Assembly: GCA_003611955.1 (NCBI GenBank)
Contig: RAZE01000001.1
Location: forward strand, 558,001 to 622,000
Direction: 5' to 3'
Source of the DNA: a bacterium 1XD8-76
GTDB taxonomy: Bacteria > Bacillota > Clostridia > Lachnospirales > Lachnospiraceae
Length of the DNA: 64,000 nt
Below the pieces are notes generated by a model that ran no database searches, was not told the origin of the DNA, and saw only the letters and a list, made by a program, of their open reading frames with translations. The first letter of the stretch is position 1, and the number at the start of each line of letters is the position of its first letter. Positions 40,292 through 48,574 of this stretch are shown here, piece by piece. The position numbers were made by a program, and so were the translations under genes.

Positions 40292-41152
40292 TTATGTCTG
40301 GATATCCTTTTTCAGAGCGCCCGGCGTGGTCTGAAACATCCTGTAGTAGGAGCGCGTGAAGGTGGAGTAGTGCTGAAAGCCGGAGGAGTAGCAGGCGTCT
40401 GTCAGGGACATGCCGTGAAGGATCTTGTCCCGCGCAGAAAACAGGCGTTTTGCGTTGACATATTTACCGATGCTGTAGCCGGTCTCCTGCTGAAAGAGCT
40501 GCATCAGGTAACGGCGGCTGATAAAGAACTCTCCGGAGAGAGTTTCGATGGAGAGGTCGCCGTCCAGATGCTCATTGATGTAGTGGAGGATCTCGGTGAT
40601 CTTCCGGTTGGAGGAACCCGTCTCGATATAGCGGAAGGAGCCGGTCAGAAAGATGCGGTTGAGCTGTACCAGAAACTGTAAAAGCAGAGCGCGGCTGTAC
40701 AGCTCCTCAGCGTATTCGCTGCCGGAGAGGGAGGATTCCAATCCGGCGCACAGTTTAAAGAGGGTATCGACAGACGCCGAGGAACTGCGGAGCACGGGGA
40801 GGTGCTCCTTTTTTTCTGTCTGCTTTTGAAAGCAGGACTCTAAAGAGTAATCCTGCCCGTTGTAGGAAGTCAGCAGATCGGACGAGACATAGAGGATTAT
40901 CCTCTCGTAGGGAGCGGAGGAACGAATCACAGGTCTGTGCACATCCCCGGCGCCGATCAGGACGATGTCGCGGGGCTCAAGACGGTAGGAGGTGCCTTCT
41001 ATAAAGTAATCTACATCGCCTGAGAGAAAAAGCAGTATTTTGTAGAAGTCATGATAATGGCAATCATAGCTTTTCAGCTTATGATCCGTCAGATGAAACA
41101 GCTTAAAGGGGCTGTGCAGATATCCGGTTTTTTCATAATCCATAGTCAACAT
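40292..41152 (-). CDS. AraC family transcriptional regulator with cupin sensor domain
   Basis: 286 residues. N-terminal cupin (20-150) with HYHDFYKILLFLSGDVDYFI and PRDIVLIGAGDVHRP; C-terminal AraC double helix-turn-helix (185-280) with LSIETLSGEFFISRRYLMQL and DACYSSGFQHYSTFTRSYY. Likely a sugar- or host-compound-responsive activator; no obvious target adjoins. ATG 41152 follows GAGGAAAA. Confidence 0.9.
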   Translation of the reverse strand: MLTMDYEKTGYLHSPFKLFHLTDHKLKSYDCHYHDFYKILLFLSGDVDYFIEGTSYRLEPRDIVLIGAGDVHRPVIRSSAPYERIILYVSSDLLTSYNGQDYSLESCFQKQTEKKEHLPVLRSSSASVDTLFKLCAGLESSLSGSEYAEELYSRALLLQFLVQLNRIFLTGSFRYIETGSSNRKITEILHYINEHLDGDLSIETLSGEFFISRRYLMQLFQQETGYSIGKYVNAKRLFSARDKILHGMSLTDACYSSGFQHYSTFTRSYYRMFQTTPGALKKDIQT

Positions 41153-41200
41153 AATATTTTCCTCAGTGCAGCGCGGCGGAAGGATATGTGCGGATGCTAA

Positions 41201-41235
41201 AATTCCCGATACAGGATAGACCTGTACCGGGAATT
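41201..41235. terminator. Terminator hairpin downstream of the 157-residue membrane protein
   Basis: AATTCCCGATACAGG pairs with CCTGTACCGGGAATT with a single G-T step and loop ATAGA. It ends the minus-strand gene at 41258 and separates it from the AraC gene; a short TTTTAG follows on the minus strand. Confidence 0.75.
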
Positions 41236-41257
41236 CGATTAGTCTTGATAGTATGTA

Positions 41258-41731
41258 TTATGCGAGAGCTACGCCGACCGCTACGCCGACCATAAGCCCC
41301 ATGGCTATCGCGGCAACGATCAATAAAATACAGAGCACGATCTTAATGCCGGTATTCATTTTGCTTCTGATTACAACAGCAGAAACAAGAAGAGCAAGTA
41401 AAGCCCAGAGCCATCCGAAGAACGGAGCAAGGATAATATCAATCACAAGGAATATCCAACCCCATACAGGAATCTTCTGATATTCCCAAGGCTCGCCTGT
41501 AGCACAATCCGTGCCGTTGTATGCCAGTACAGGAGAAGCCATAGACTGAATGACCAGAGTTGCAGTTCTGTTGCCCAGAGGAATTGTGTATTCCGTATCG
41601 ATAAAATGGGTCTTCTTTGCAAATCTGTTAAGCCTTTCCGGAGCCGCGCCATTGATGCTGACTTTGCTGCCCTTCAGATCAACTGAAAAAGTGCCTTCGT
41701 CTGTTGTAACAGACCATGATTTTTTTGCCAT
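41258..41731 (-). CDS. Membrane protein of unknown function
   Basis: 157 residues. N-terminal soluble part (1-85) is beta-rich (WSVTTDEGTFSVDLKGSKVS; AERLNRF-type helix; PLGNRTATLVIQSM); C-terminal part has two or three membrane helices (about 89-120 and 128-157, Val/Ala/Gly-rich). GAGGGAGA precedes ATG 41731, and it has its own promoter and terminator, so it is a single-gene unit. Function unknown. Confidence 0.7.
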   Translation of the reverse strand: MAKKSWSVTTDEGTFSVDLKGSKVSINGAAPERLNRFAKKTHFIDTEYTIPLGNRTATLVIQSMASPVLAYNGTDCATGEPWEYQKIPVWGWIFLVIDIILAPFFGWLWALLALLVSAVVIRSKMNTGIKIVLCILLIVAAIAMGLMVGVAVGVALA

Positions 41732-41790
41732 TTAGAGTCTCCCTCTCTTTCTGTAAATTAAGACAGGTAAAAAATTGCCTATCACTAAAT

Positions 41791-41819
41791 AACATACTAT
41801 TCTGGAGGCAAAAAGTCAA
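41791..41819 (-). promoter_or_regulatory. Sigma-A type promoter of the 157-residue membrane protein
   Basis: On the minus strand TTGACT (41819-41814), 17-base spacer, TATGTT (41796-41791), about 60 bases before the start. Confidence 0.6.
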
Positions 41820-41907
41820 TTGGGGGGATGAAAAAAATGACTTGTTTTTAAAAAAGTACAAAACAAAACACCGCCCCCACGACAGATGCCACAGAAACAG
41901 TGCTTCA

Positions 41908-41980
41908 TGGGCCATCAGGGACTCGAACCCTGGACAAATAGATTAAGAGTCTACTGCTCTACCAACTGAGCTAATGGCCC
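41908..41980 (-). tRNA. tRNA-Lys (anticodon CTT)
   Basis: The minus strand folds as a 73-base cloverleaf: acceptor GGGCCAT/ATGGCCC with discriminator A, D arm TAGCTCAGTTGGTAGAGC, anticodon stem GTAGA/TCTAT with loop CTCTTAA, T arm GGTTCGAGTCC. CCA is not encoded. It reads lysine AAG codons. Confidence 0.95.
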
Positions 41981-42002
41981 GTACCATATGAAAAGGTTGT
42001 GA

Positions 42003-42032
42003 TTTACAACGCAAGAATGATTATAGTATAAT
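42003..42032 (+). promoter_or_regulatory. Sigma-A type promoter of tatD-rsmA
   Basis: TTTACA (42003-42008), 18-base spacer, TATAAT (42027-42032), followed by an AT-rich leader to the tatD start. Confidence 0.6.
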
Positions 42033-42103
42033 GTTTTTGAGAATGCAAGTGTTTTTTGCAAAAAATTAAAAAAAATAGAATAAAATGGATGGAGAAGAAA
42101 AAT

Positions 42104-42889
42104 ATGATATTTGAAAGCCATGCTCATTATGATGATAAGGCGTTTGATGGGGACAGGGAGGAGCTGCTGCGCAGGCTCAGAGTGAATGGAATCAGCTATG
42201 TTGTGAATGTCTCTTCGGATCTTTCCTCGGTGGAGGCAACGCTCAGCCTGGCGGACAAATATGAGTATGTCTTCGCGGCGGTGGGGATACACCCCAGTGA
42301 CACAGGGGAATTGGATGAAGAAAAGTTTGGCTGGCTGAGCAGACAATGCTGGCGGCCGAAGGTGGTTGCGGTGGGTGAGATCGGGCTGGATTACCATTGG
42401 GATAACGTGGATAGGGAGACGCAGAAGAAATGGTTTGCGAGACAGCTTGCGTTGGCGAAGGAGATGCGGTTTCCGGTGATCATCCACTCCAGGGACGCGG
42501 CAAAGGATACGCTGGATGTGATGAGGGCGGAGGGACAAGTGCCGAGGCGGGGCGTGATCCATTGCTTTTCTTACACGAAAGAGACGGCGAGAGAATTTTT
42601 GGACATGGATTATCTGATCGGAGTGGGTGGCGTCGTCACATTTCCCAACGCGAAAAAACTGCGGGAGTGCGTGGAGTATGTGCCGCTTAACAGGATCCTG
42701 CTGGAGACGGACTGTCCATACCTTGCGCCGGTTCCCTATCGGGGGAAGAGAAACTGCTCCGCTTATCTGCCCTATGTGGTGAAGGAGATCGCCAGGATCA
42801 AGGGGATTTCCGAGGAGGAAGTGGAGGCGGCGACGGAGAGAAACGCGAAGAGGTTATTCAGTACCCCGTGCGAGTACATATTTGAATAG
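42104..42889 (+). CDS. tatD: TatD family metal-dependent DNase
   Basis: 261 residues. Metal ligands in FESHAHYDD (H6, H8), AVGEIGLDYHWD (Glu), VIIHSRDA and VIHCFSYT (His) and LLETDCPYLAPVPYRG (Asp). TatD enzymes are 3'-5' exonucleases used in DNA repair and degradation. ATG 42104 with GGAGAAG is preferred to the longer frame. The gene precedes rsmA by 17 bases, a very common arrangement in Firmicutes. Confidence 0.94.
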   Translation: MIFESHAHYDDKAFDGDREELLRRLRVNGISYVVNVSSDLSSVEATLSLADKYEYVFAAVGIHPSDTGELDEEKFGWLSRQCWRPKVVAVGEIGLDYHWDNVDRETQKKWFARQLALAKEMRFPVIIHSRDAAKDTLDVMRAEGQVPRRGVIHCFSYTKETAREFLDMDYLIGVGGVVTFPNAKKLRECVEYVPLNRILLETDCPYLAPVPYRGKRNCSAYLPYVVKEIARIKGISEEEVEAATERNAKRLFSTPCEYIFE

Positions 42890-42906
42890 AGAAAAGAGAT
42901 GAGATT

Positions 42907-43776
42907 ATGGTGACATTGGGGATTCCGCAGAATACGATAGCAATACTTCAGAAATACCAGTTCCGTTTTCAGAAGAAATACGGGCAGAATTTTCTGATCG
43001 ATACGTCCGTGCTGGAGAGGATCATAAAGGCGGCACAGATCGGGAAGGAGGACTGCGTTCTGGAGATCGGTCCAGGCATCGGCACAATGACGCAGTATCT
43101 GGCGGAGAGCGCCGGGAAGGTGATCGCGGTGGAGATCGATAAGGCGCTGATTCCGATTCTGGGGGAGACCCTTGCCCCCTACGGGAACGTCACGGTCATA
43201 CAGGGGGATATACTGAAGGTGGATATAGGGGAACTGGCGGAGAAATACAACGGCGGAAAACCGCTCAAAGTGACGGCGAATCTTCCCTACTACATCACGA
43301 CACCGATCATCATGGGACTTTTTGAGAGGAAAGTGCCGGTGTCGGGTATCACTGTCATGGTGCAGAAGGAGGTGGCCGAGCGTATGCAGGCGAAGCCCGG
43401 GACGAAAGACTACGGCGCCCTTTCCCTGGCGGTGCAGTATTACGCCAGACCGCAGGTCGTGGCGAACGTTCCGCCCAACTGTTTTATGCCGCGGCCAACG
43501 GTGGGGAGCGCCGTGATCCATTTGGAGCGGCATGAGGAGCCGCCGGTTTCGGTGCAGGATGAAAAATTCCTGTTCGATATCATCCGCGCTGCCTTCAACC
43601 AGCGCCGGAAAATGATGACAAACGCTCTGGCGGGTGCGGGAGATCTGCATCTGGCGAAGGAGCATATCGTTTGGGCATTGAGGGAACTGGGAATTCCGGA
43701 GACGATCCGGGGGGAGAAACTCAGTCTGCCGCAGTTCGCGATGCTCTCCGATCGACTGAGAGATTTTCAGCGCTGA
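42907..43776 (+). CDS. rsmA: 16S rRNA (adenine1518/1519-N6)-dimethyltransferase
   Basis: 289 residues. FQKKYGQNFLIDTSVLERI at the N-terminus, SAM motif LEIGPGIGTMTQYLAE, VAVEIDKAL-like acidic strand, NLPYYITTPIIMGLFE (catalytic NLPY) and the C-terminal AAFNQRRKMMTNAL. RsmA/KsgA dimethylates two adjacent adenines near the 3' end of 16S rRNA in late small-subunit assembly. Forms an operon with tatD. Confidence 0.96.
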   Translation: MVTLGIPQNTIAILQKYQFRFQKKYGQNFLIDTSVLERIIKAAQIGKEDCVLEIGPGIGTMTQYLAESAGKVIAVEIDKALIPILGETLAPYGNVTVIQGDILKVDIGELAEKYNGGKPLKVTANLPYYITTPIIMGLFERKVPVSGITVMVQKEVAERMQAKPGTKDYGALSLAVQYYARPQVVANVPPNCFMPRPTVGSAVIHLERHEEPPVSVQDEKFLFDIIRAAFNQRRKMMTNALAGAGDLHLAKEHIVWALRELGIPETIRGEKLSLPQFAMLSDRLRDFQR

Positions 43777-43814
43777 AATGTCCCAAAAATCCACAACATT
43801 TAGTGTATATCGCT

Positions 43815-43843
43815 TTGACTTATAACAAAACCTATGGTACACT
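43815..43843 (+). promoter_or_regulatory. Sigma-A type promoter of the TPR protein gene
   Basis: TTGACT (43815-43820), 17-base spacer, TACACT (43838-43843), 48 bases before the TTG start. Confidence 0.7.
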
Positions 43844-43890
43844 TAAAAGCTAGGAAGAATTTGTTTTGGATGAGTTTGAGGTGATCCCCT

Positions 43891-46479
43891 TTGGATAAAC
43901 AGGAATACAAAATAAGATCGGAAGAGATCAGAACTTTAGTAGAAGAAAAAAACTACCGGGAAGCCGCGGAGATAGCGGATACGATCGACTGGCGAAGGGT
44001 GAAGAGCGTGAAGATGCTCTGCACGATCAGCGATATCTATAAGATGGTTCGCCGTTACGAGGACAGCAAGACCATTCTGGAAATGGCCTACGAGAAACGG
44101 CCCGGAAGCAGGATGATCGTCTACGCGCTGACAGAGCTCTGCCTGAAGCTGAGCGATGTGGTGAATGCCTGGGAATATTATAAAGAGTTCTGCCAGGTGG
44201 CGCCGGAGGACAGCAGAAAATATATTCTGTTGTACAAGGTGTACGCGGCGCAGGAAGTCAGCCTGGAAGAGCAGATAAAAGTATTGGAAAAGCTGAAAGA
44301 GGAAGAATACATAGACAGATGGGTCTATGAACTGGCCTATCTGTACCATAAGATCGGCTTCGGAACGAAATGTGTGGAAGAATGTGACGAGATGATTCTC
44401 TGGCTGGGAGAAGGGAAGTATGTGCGTAAAGCGATGGAGCTGAAGATGCTGCACGAGCCCCTGACGCCGAAGCAGCAGGCCTTCTACAATGGCGAGAGAC
44501 AGCTGGAGATCGAGCAGGGTGACACACAGGTCATTCCCAATCTGGAGGCGGCTATCGTCAAGGAAAACGTCGGCAGAAACGTCTCGGAGGCGCCGACCAT
44601 CAAGCTTCCCACAGAGGAACTGCAGGATATCCAGGTGAAAATTTTGGACAACAGTCCCTACAATACGATCAACCTGCAGCAGGAGTTGGCGAAGGATATG
44701 AAGCGCCTGATGGAAGGCGAGGACAGGCAGGCCGTCTGGGAAGGCATGGATCCGGTGATACAGGATAGTCAAAACGACGATTTTGTCTATGGACAGGGTG
44801 CGGAAGAGGGCGTATCTTATAATCAGGGGGTCGCATCGGAAGAGCCGGAGGACGCGGATGCGCTCTATGACGGTGACGAGGAGGAGATCATAAACGACAC
44901 CGGAGAAATTTTCATTCAGGAAAACTCCGAGGAGGAAGAGACGGATCCCATCATGGAGAGCCTGATGGCACCTATGTTGGAGGAGACACAGGAGCTTCCG
45001 CCCGTGCCGGATATGGAAGAGGTGTTTTTTGAGGATCCCAACACCACTGATCTGACCAAAGCGGTCTCCCAGCCGGAGATAAGGGAGGCGCTGCGGAGAG
45101 CGGAGAAAAAAGAGGCGGAAGAGATCGAAGAAATCGAGGAGATAAAAAGTCCGGTCTATGAGGAGGAGAGTTCCGCTTCCGGCGTGAAGAAGGTCATCGT
45201 GCCCAATGTGCCGGTGCAGGGAGTTTTGCGTCCGCCGAAAGACATGATGCAGCCGACGGATTTCGCGGTGCATAACTCTGGTTTTGACGAGATTTTGTCC
45301 CAGGAGGCGGATGGCCAGATCTCTCTCATTGTGCCGGAGAAAGAAAAGGTGGAGAAACAGATCACCGGTCAGATGAGCATTCAGGATATTCTGCAGGAAT
45401 GGGAGCAGATGAAGAAGAATAAGGAAGCTCAGCTGAAGGATACCGTGCAGAAGAGCGTTCTGGATAAGACGGGCGATATCTTTGCGGAGTTTGAGGCTTC
45501 CAGAGATGATCTGATCAGGGAACTGGAGAAGAGGTCGAGAGAGGCGGAGGCCAGGGAGGCCGAGAAGGCGGCAGCGGAGGAAGCGGAAATACAGCCGGAA
45601 GAGACGCCGGAGATCGCGCCCGCCGAGGCTGAGCCGCAGCCGGAACCGGAGATTGAGAAGGCGGAGGAGAAAGAGGAGCATGGGCAGAGGACTCTGCCAG
45701 AGGAACTGCGCCCGGCGCTGAATGACAGACCCCTTTCGCCGGAGGAAAAAGAACTGTTTGATTCGTTTGTGCACAGCCGCAGATCCAAGGGACAGCTGCT
45801 TCATGTTCTGGACAATATGAGTCTCGCCGCCTACACGGGCAACGTGCTGATCACCGGGGAGGAGGACGCGGGGGCGATGAACTTTGCGAGAAACCTGGTG
45901 CGGAACATGCAGATGTCGGACAGCAATTTCTCGGGCAAGGCCGCGAAAATCACCGGGAAGGCGTTAAATAAAAAAGAACCGGGCGATATCATCGATAAGC
46001 TGAAGAACGGCGCATTGATCGTGGCGGATGCGGGGGGGATGAACTGCTCCACGGCGGAAGCGCTGGTGAGGGCGCTGCAGACGGAGAGCAAGGGTATCAT
46101 CGTGATGCTGGTGGACACCAAAAACGCGGTCAACAGCCTTCTGGAGGTCAACGAGGTGCTGAAAGATCCGTTCAACACCAGGATCGATATCGAGGCGCTG
46201 GATGATGGGGCGCTCGTGGCCTACGGTAAAAAGTTTGCTTACGATAAAGAGTATGGTATAGATGAGATGGGCGTGCTGGCGCTGCACACGAGAATTGCGG
46301 ACATGCAGACGGCGGAGCATTCGGTCACCACATCGGATGTGCGCAGGCTTGTAAAGGAAGCGATCCAGCATGCCAACAAAAAGACGCCGAAGCATTTCTT
46401 TGATGTGCTGATCGGCAAGCGTTATGATAGAGAGGATATGATCGTACTCAGAGAAGAAGATTTCTTCTATTATGCATAA
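43891..46479 (+). CDS. Large TPR protein with a degenerate AAA-like C-terminal domain
   Basis: 862 residues, no membrane segment. Residues 1-200 are tetratricopeptide-like helical repeats (NYREAAEIADTIDW, RRYEDSKTILEMAY). Residues 200-620 are acidic and mostly disordered. Residues 620-862 look like a CbxX/SpoVK-type AAA domain: NVLITGEEDAGAMNFARNL sits where Walker A should be (656-663) but lacks the Lys and Thr; ALIVADAGGM replaces Walker B. It probably does not hydrolyse ATP. TPR plus CbxX-type AAA is also the layout of EccA. TTG 43891 follows a near-perfect GAGGTGATC site. Confidence 0.75.
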   Translation: MDKQEYKIRSEEIRTLVEEKNYREAAEIADTIDWRRVKSVKMLCTISDIYKMVRRYEDSKTILEMAYEKRPGSRMIVYALTELCLKLSDVVNAWEYYKEFCQVAPEDSRKYILLYKVYAAQEVSLEEQIKVLEKLKEEEYIDRWVYELAYLYHKIGFGTKCVEECDEMILWLGEGKYVRKAMELKMLHEPLTPKQQAFYNGERQLEIEQGDTQVIPNLEAAIVKENVGRNVSEAPTIKLPTEELQDIQVKILDNSPYNTINLQQELAKDMKRLMEGEDRQAVWEGMDPVIQDSQNDDFVYGQGAEEGVSYNQGVASEEPEDADALYDGDEEEIINDTGEIFIQENSEEEETDPIMESLMAPMLEETQELPPVPDMEEVFFEDPNTTDLTKAVSQPEIREALRRAEKKEAEEIEEIEEIKSPVYEEESSASGVKKVIVPNVPVQGVLRPPKDMMQPTDFAVHNSGFDEILSQEADGQISLIVPEKEKVEKQITGQMSIQDILQEWEQMKKNKEAQLKDTVQKSVLDKTGDIFAEFEASRDDLIRELEKRSREAEAREAEKAAAEEAEIQPEETPEIAPAEAEPQPEPEIEKAEEKEEHGQRTLPEELRPALNDRPLSPEEKELFDSFVHSRRSKGQLLHVLDNMSLAAYTGNVLITGEEDAGAMNFARNLVRNMQMSDSNFSGKAAKITGKALNKKEPGDIIDKLKNGALIVADAGGMNCSTAEALVRALQTESKGIIVMLVDTKNAVNSLLEVNEVLKDPFNTRIDIEALDDGALVAYGKKFAYDKEYGIDEMGVLALHTRIADMQTAEHSVTTSDVRRLVKEAIQHANKKTPKHFFDVLIGKRYDREDMIVLREEDFFYYA

Positions 46480-46517
46480 AGAGTCAAAATAAAATTGGGA
46501 AAGAGAAGGGATGAGGT

Positions 46518-48452
46518 ATGGCGAGGAAGAAAAGTACTTTAGACACAAGACCGGAGGAAAAAAAGGTATTTATATCTGAGGCGGATCAGTTCCTGTTTGC
46601 GGAGGGAACACACTATGATATCTATAAAAAGCTGGGTGCGCATCCGTCGGTGGAAAGAGGAAAGAAGGGTTACTTCTTCGGGGTGTGGGCGCCCAATGCG
46701 GCCGAGATTTTTGTGATTGGTGAATTTAACGACTGGAATGAGACGGCAAATCCGATGAAAAAGCTGGGACCCGGGGGGATCTGGAGCTGTTTTATCCCCG
46801 GCGTGGAAAAGAACCAGATGTATAAATTCCTGGTAGTGACCGAGGCGGGCGATAAGCTCTACAAGGCGGATCCGTTCGCGAATTATGCGGAGATGCGTCC
46901 CGGCAATGCGTCAAAAACGACAGATCTGTCAGGATTCAAATGGTCGGACAGTGCCTGGCTGGAGAAGCGGGATCAGAAGGATATGAAAAAAGAGCCGATG
47001 GCGATCTACGAGTGCCATATCGGTTCCTGGATGAAGCATCCGGACGGTACGGAGGACGGTTTCTATAATTACAGGGAGTTTGCGGACAGGGCCTGCGACT
47101 ATATGAAAGAGATGGGTTACACCCATATCGAGTTGATGGGAATTGCGGAATATCCGTTCGACGGTTCCTGGGGGTATCAGGTGACGGGGTATTACGCGCC
47201 CACGTCCCGCCACGGGGAGCCTGCGGATTTTATGTACCTGGTGAATAAATTTCACAGAGCGGGAATCGGCGTTATTCTGGACTGGGTGCCCGCCCATTTC
47301 GCGACGGATGCGCACGGTCTGGGCAGATTTGACGGCGAATGTATTTTTGAGCATCCCGATCCGAGGCTTGGGGAGCATCCCGACTGGGGGACAAAGATCT
47401 TCAACTACGGGAAGACGGAGGTAAAGAATTTCCTGATCGCCAACGCGCTGTTCTGGCTGAAAGAATACCATGTGGACGGTATCCGCGTGGATGCGGTGGC
47501 TTCCATGCTGTATCTGGACTACGGAAAACAGGACGGACAGTGGGTCCCCAATATTTACGGGGGAAACAAGAATCTGGAGGCGATCGAGTTCTTCAAACAT
47601 TTAAACTCCGTGATCCGCGGCACATATCCGGGATTTTTGACGATCGCCGAGGAATCTACGGCGTGGCCGATGGTGACAGGCGATATCAAGGACGGCGGTC
47701 TGGGCTTCTCCTTCAAGTGGAATATGGGCTGGATGCATGATTTTTGTGAGTATATGAAGTTAGATCCCTATTTCCGGAAGGACAATCACTACAGCATGAC
47801 CTTTGCCATGACCTACAACAGCAGCGAGAGTTATATTCTGCCGCTCTCCCACGACGAGGTGGTACATCTGAAGTGTTCCATGCTCAATAAGATGCCGGGA
47901 TACCAGGTGGATAAGTACGCCAACCTGCGCAACGGCTACACCTTTATGATGGGACACAACGGAAAAAAACTTCTGTTCATGGGACAGGAGTTCGGGCAGG
48001 AGAGAGAGTGGAGCGAGGCGAGAGAGCTGGACTGGTATCTGTTGGGTGAGAATCTGAACAAGGGCCTGCAGGATTACGTGAAAGAGCTGCTGCGCATCTA
48101 CCGGAAATATCCCTGCCTCTGGGAGGACGACGCGGACTGGAGTGGATTTGAGTGGATGAATGCGGACGACTGTGACAGAAGTACCTACAGTTTTATCCGA
48201 AAATGTGCGAGTGATAAAAAACGGTTGTTATTTATTGTCAATATGACCCCGATGAAATGGGAAAAATACAGGGTTGGCGTGCCTGCAAAGAAAAAATATA
48301 AGCTGTTATTAAATAGTACGGAGGAGCGTTTCGGCGGAAGCGGCGCGGAGGTGCCGGAGGAGATCACGGCGAAAAAGGAGCCCTGCTGTTTTAAGGATTA
48401 TTCGATCGTTCTCGACCTGCCGCCCTACAGTGCGTTGGTCTATGCATTTTAG
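46518..48452 (+). CDS. glgB: 1,4-alpha-glucan branching enzyme
   Basis: 644 residues. Carbohydrate-binding module 48 (about 30-130, VWAPNAAEIFVIGEFNDWN), then the GH13 barrel: DWVPAHFATDAHGL, nucleophile D325 in GIRVDAVASML, acid E378 in TIAEESTAWP and LPLSHDEVVH. It cuts alpha-1,4 chains and re-attaches them by alpha-1,6 bonds in glycogen. Other glg genes are not in the window. GAAGGGATGAGG precedes ATG 46518; the gene ends in a clear terminator. Confidence 0.96.
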   Translation: MARKKSTLDTRPEEKKVFISEADQFLFAEGTHYDIYKKLGAHPSVERGKKGYFFGVWAPNAAEIFVIGEFNDWNETANPMKKLGPGGIWSCFIPGVEKNQMYKFLVVTEAGDKLYKADPFANYAEMRPGNASKTTDLSGFKWSDSAWLEKRDQKDMKKEPMAIYECHIGSWMKHPDGTEDGFYNYREFADRACDYMKEMGYTHIELMGIAEYPFDGSWGYQVTGYYAPTSRHGEPADFMYLVNKFHRAGIGVILDWVPAHFATDAHGLGRFDGECIFEHPDPRLGEHPDWGTKIFNYGKTEVKNFLIANALFWLKEYHVDGIRVDAVASMLYLDYGKQDGQWVPNIYGGNKNLEAIEFFKHLNSVIRGTYPGFLTIAEESTAWPMVTGDIKDGGLGFSFKWNMGWMHDFCEYMKLDPYFRKDNHYSMTFAMTYNSSESYILPLSHDEVVHLKCSMLNKMPGYQVDKYANLRNGYTFMMGHNGKKLLFMGQEFGQEREWSEARELDWYLLGENLNKGLQDYVKELLRIYRKYPCLWEDDADWSGFEWMNADDCDRSTYSFIRKCASDKKRLLFIVNMTPMKWEKYRVGVPAKKKYKLLLNSTEERFGGSGAEVPEEITAKKEPCCFKDYSIVLDLPPYSALVYAF

Positions 48453-48490
48453 GGAGGGGCTTTAGAGAAGAGGAAAGTCTGACGATATAA

Positions 48491-48521
48491 AGAGTGTATG
48501 CTGGAGCATGCACTCTTTTTT
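48491..48521 (+). terminator. Rho-independent terminator after glgB
   Basis: AGAGTGTATGC and GCATGCACTCT form an 11-bp stem with loop TGGA, followed by a T run. Confidence 0.9.
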
Positions 48522-48574
48522 GTGGGGGCAGGGGCTCGAATGGAGAAAGACAGAGTGGAAGAGGGATTTCGGGA

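Noticed and set aside
43936-45804. Long minus-strand frame opposite the TPR protein gene
   Set aside because: Shadow of a GC-rich third-position pattern on the opposite strand; no start signal and Leu/Arg/Phe-rich translation typical of antisense frames.
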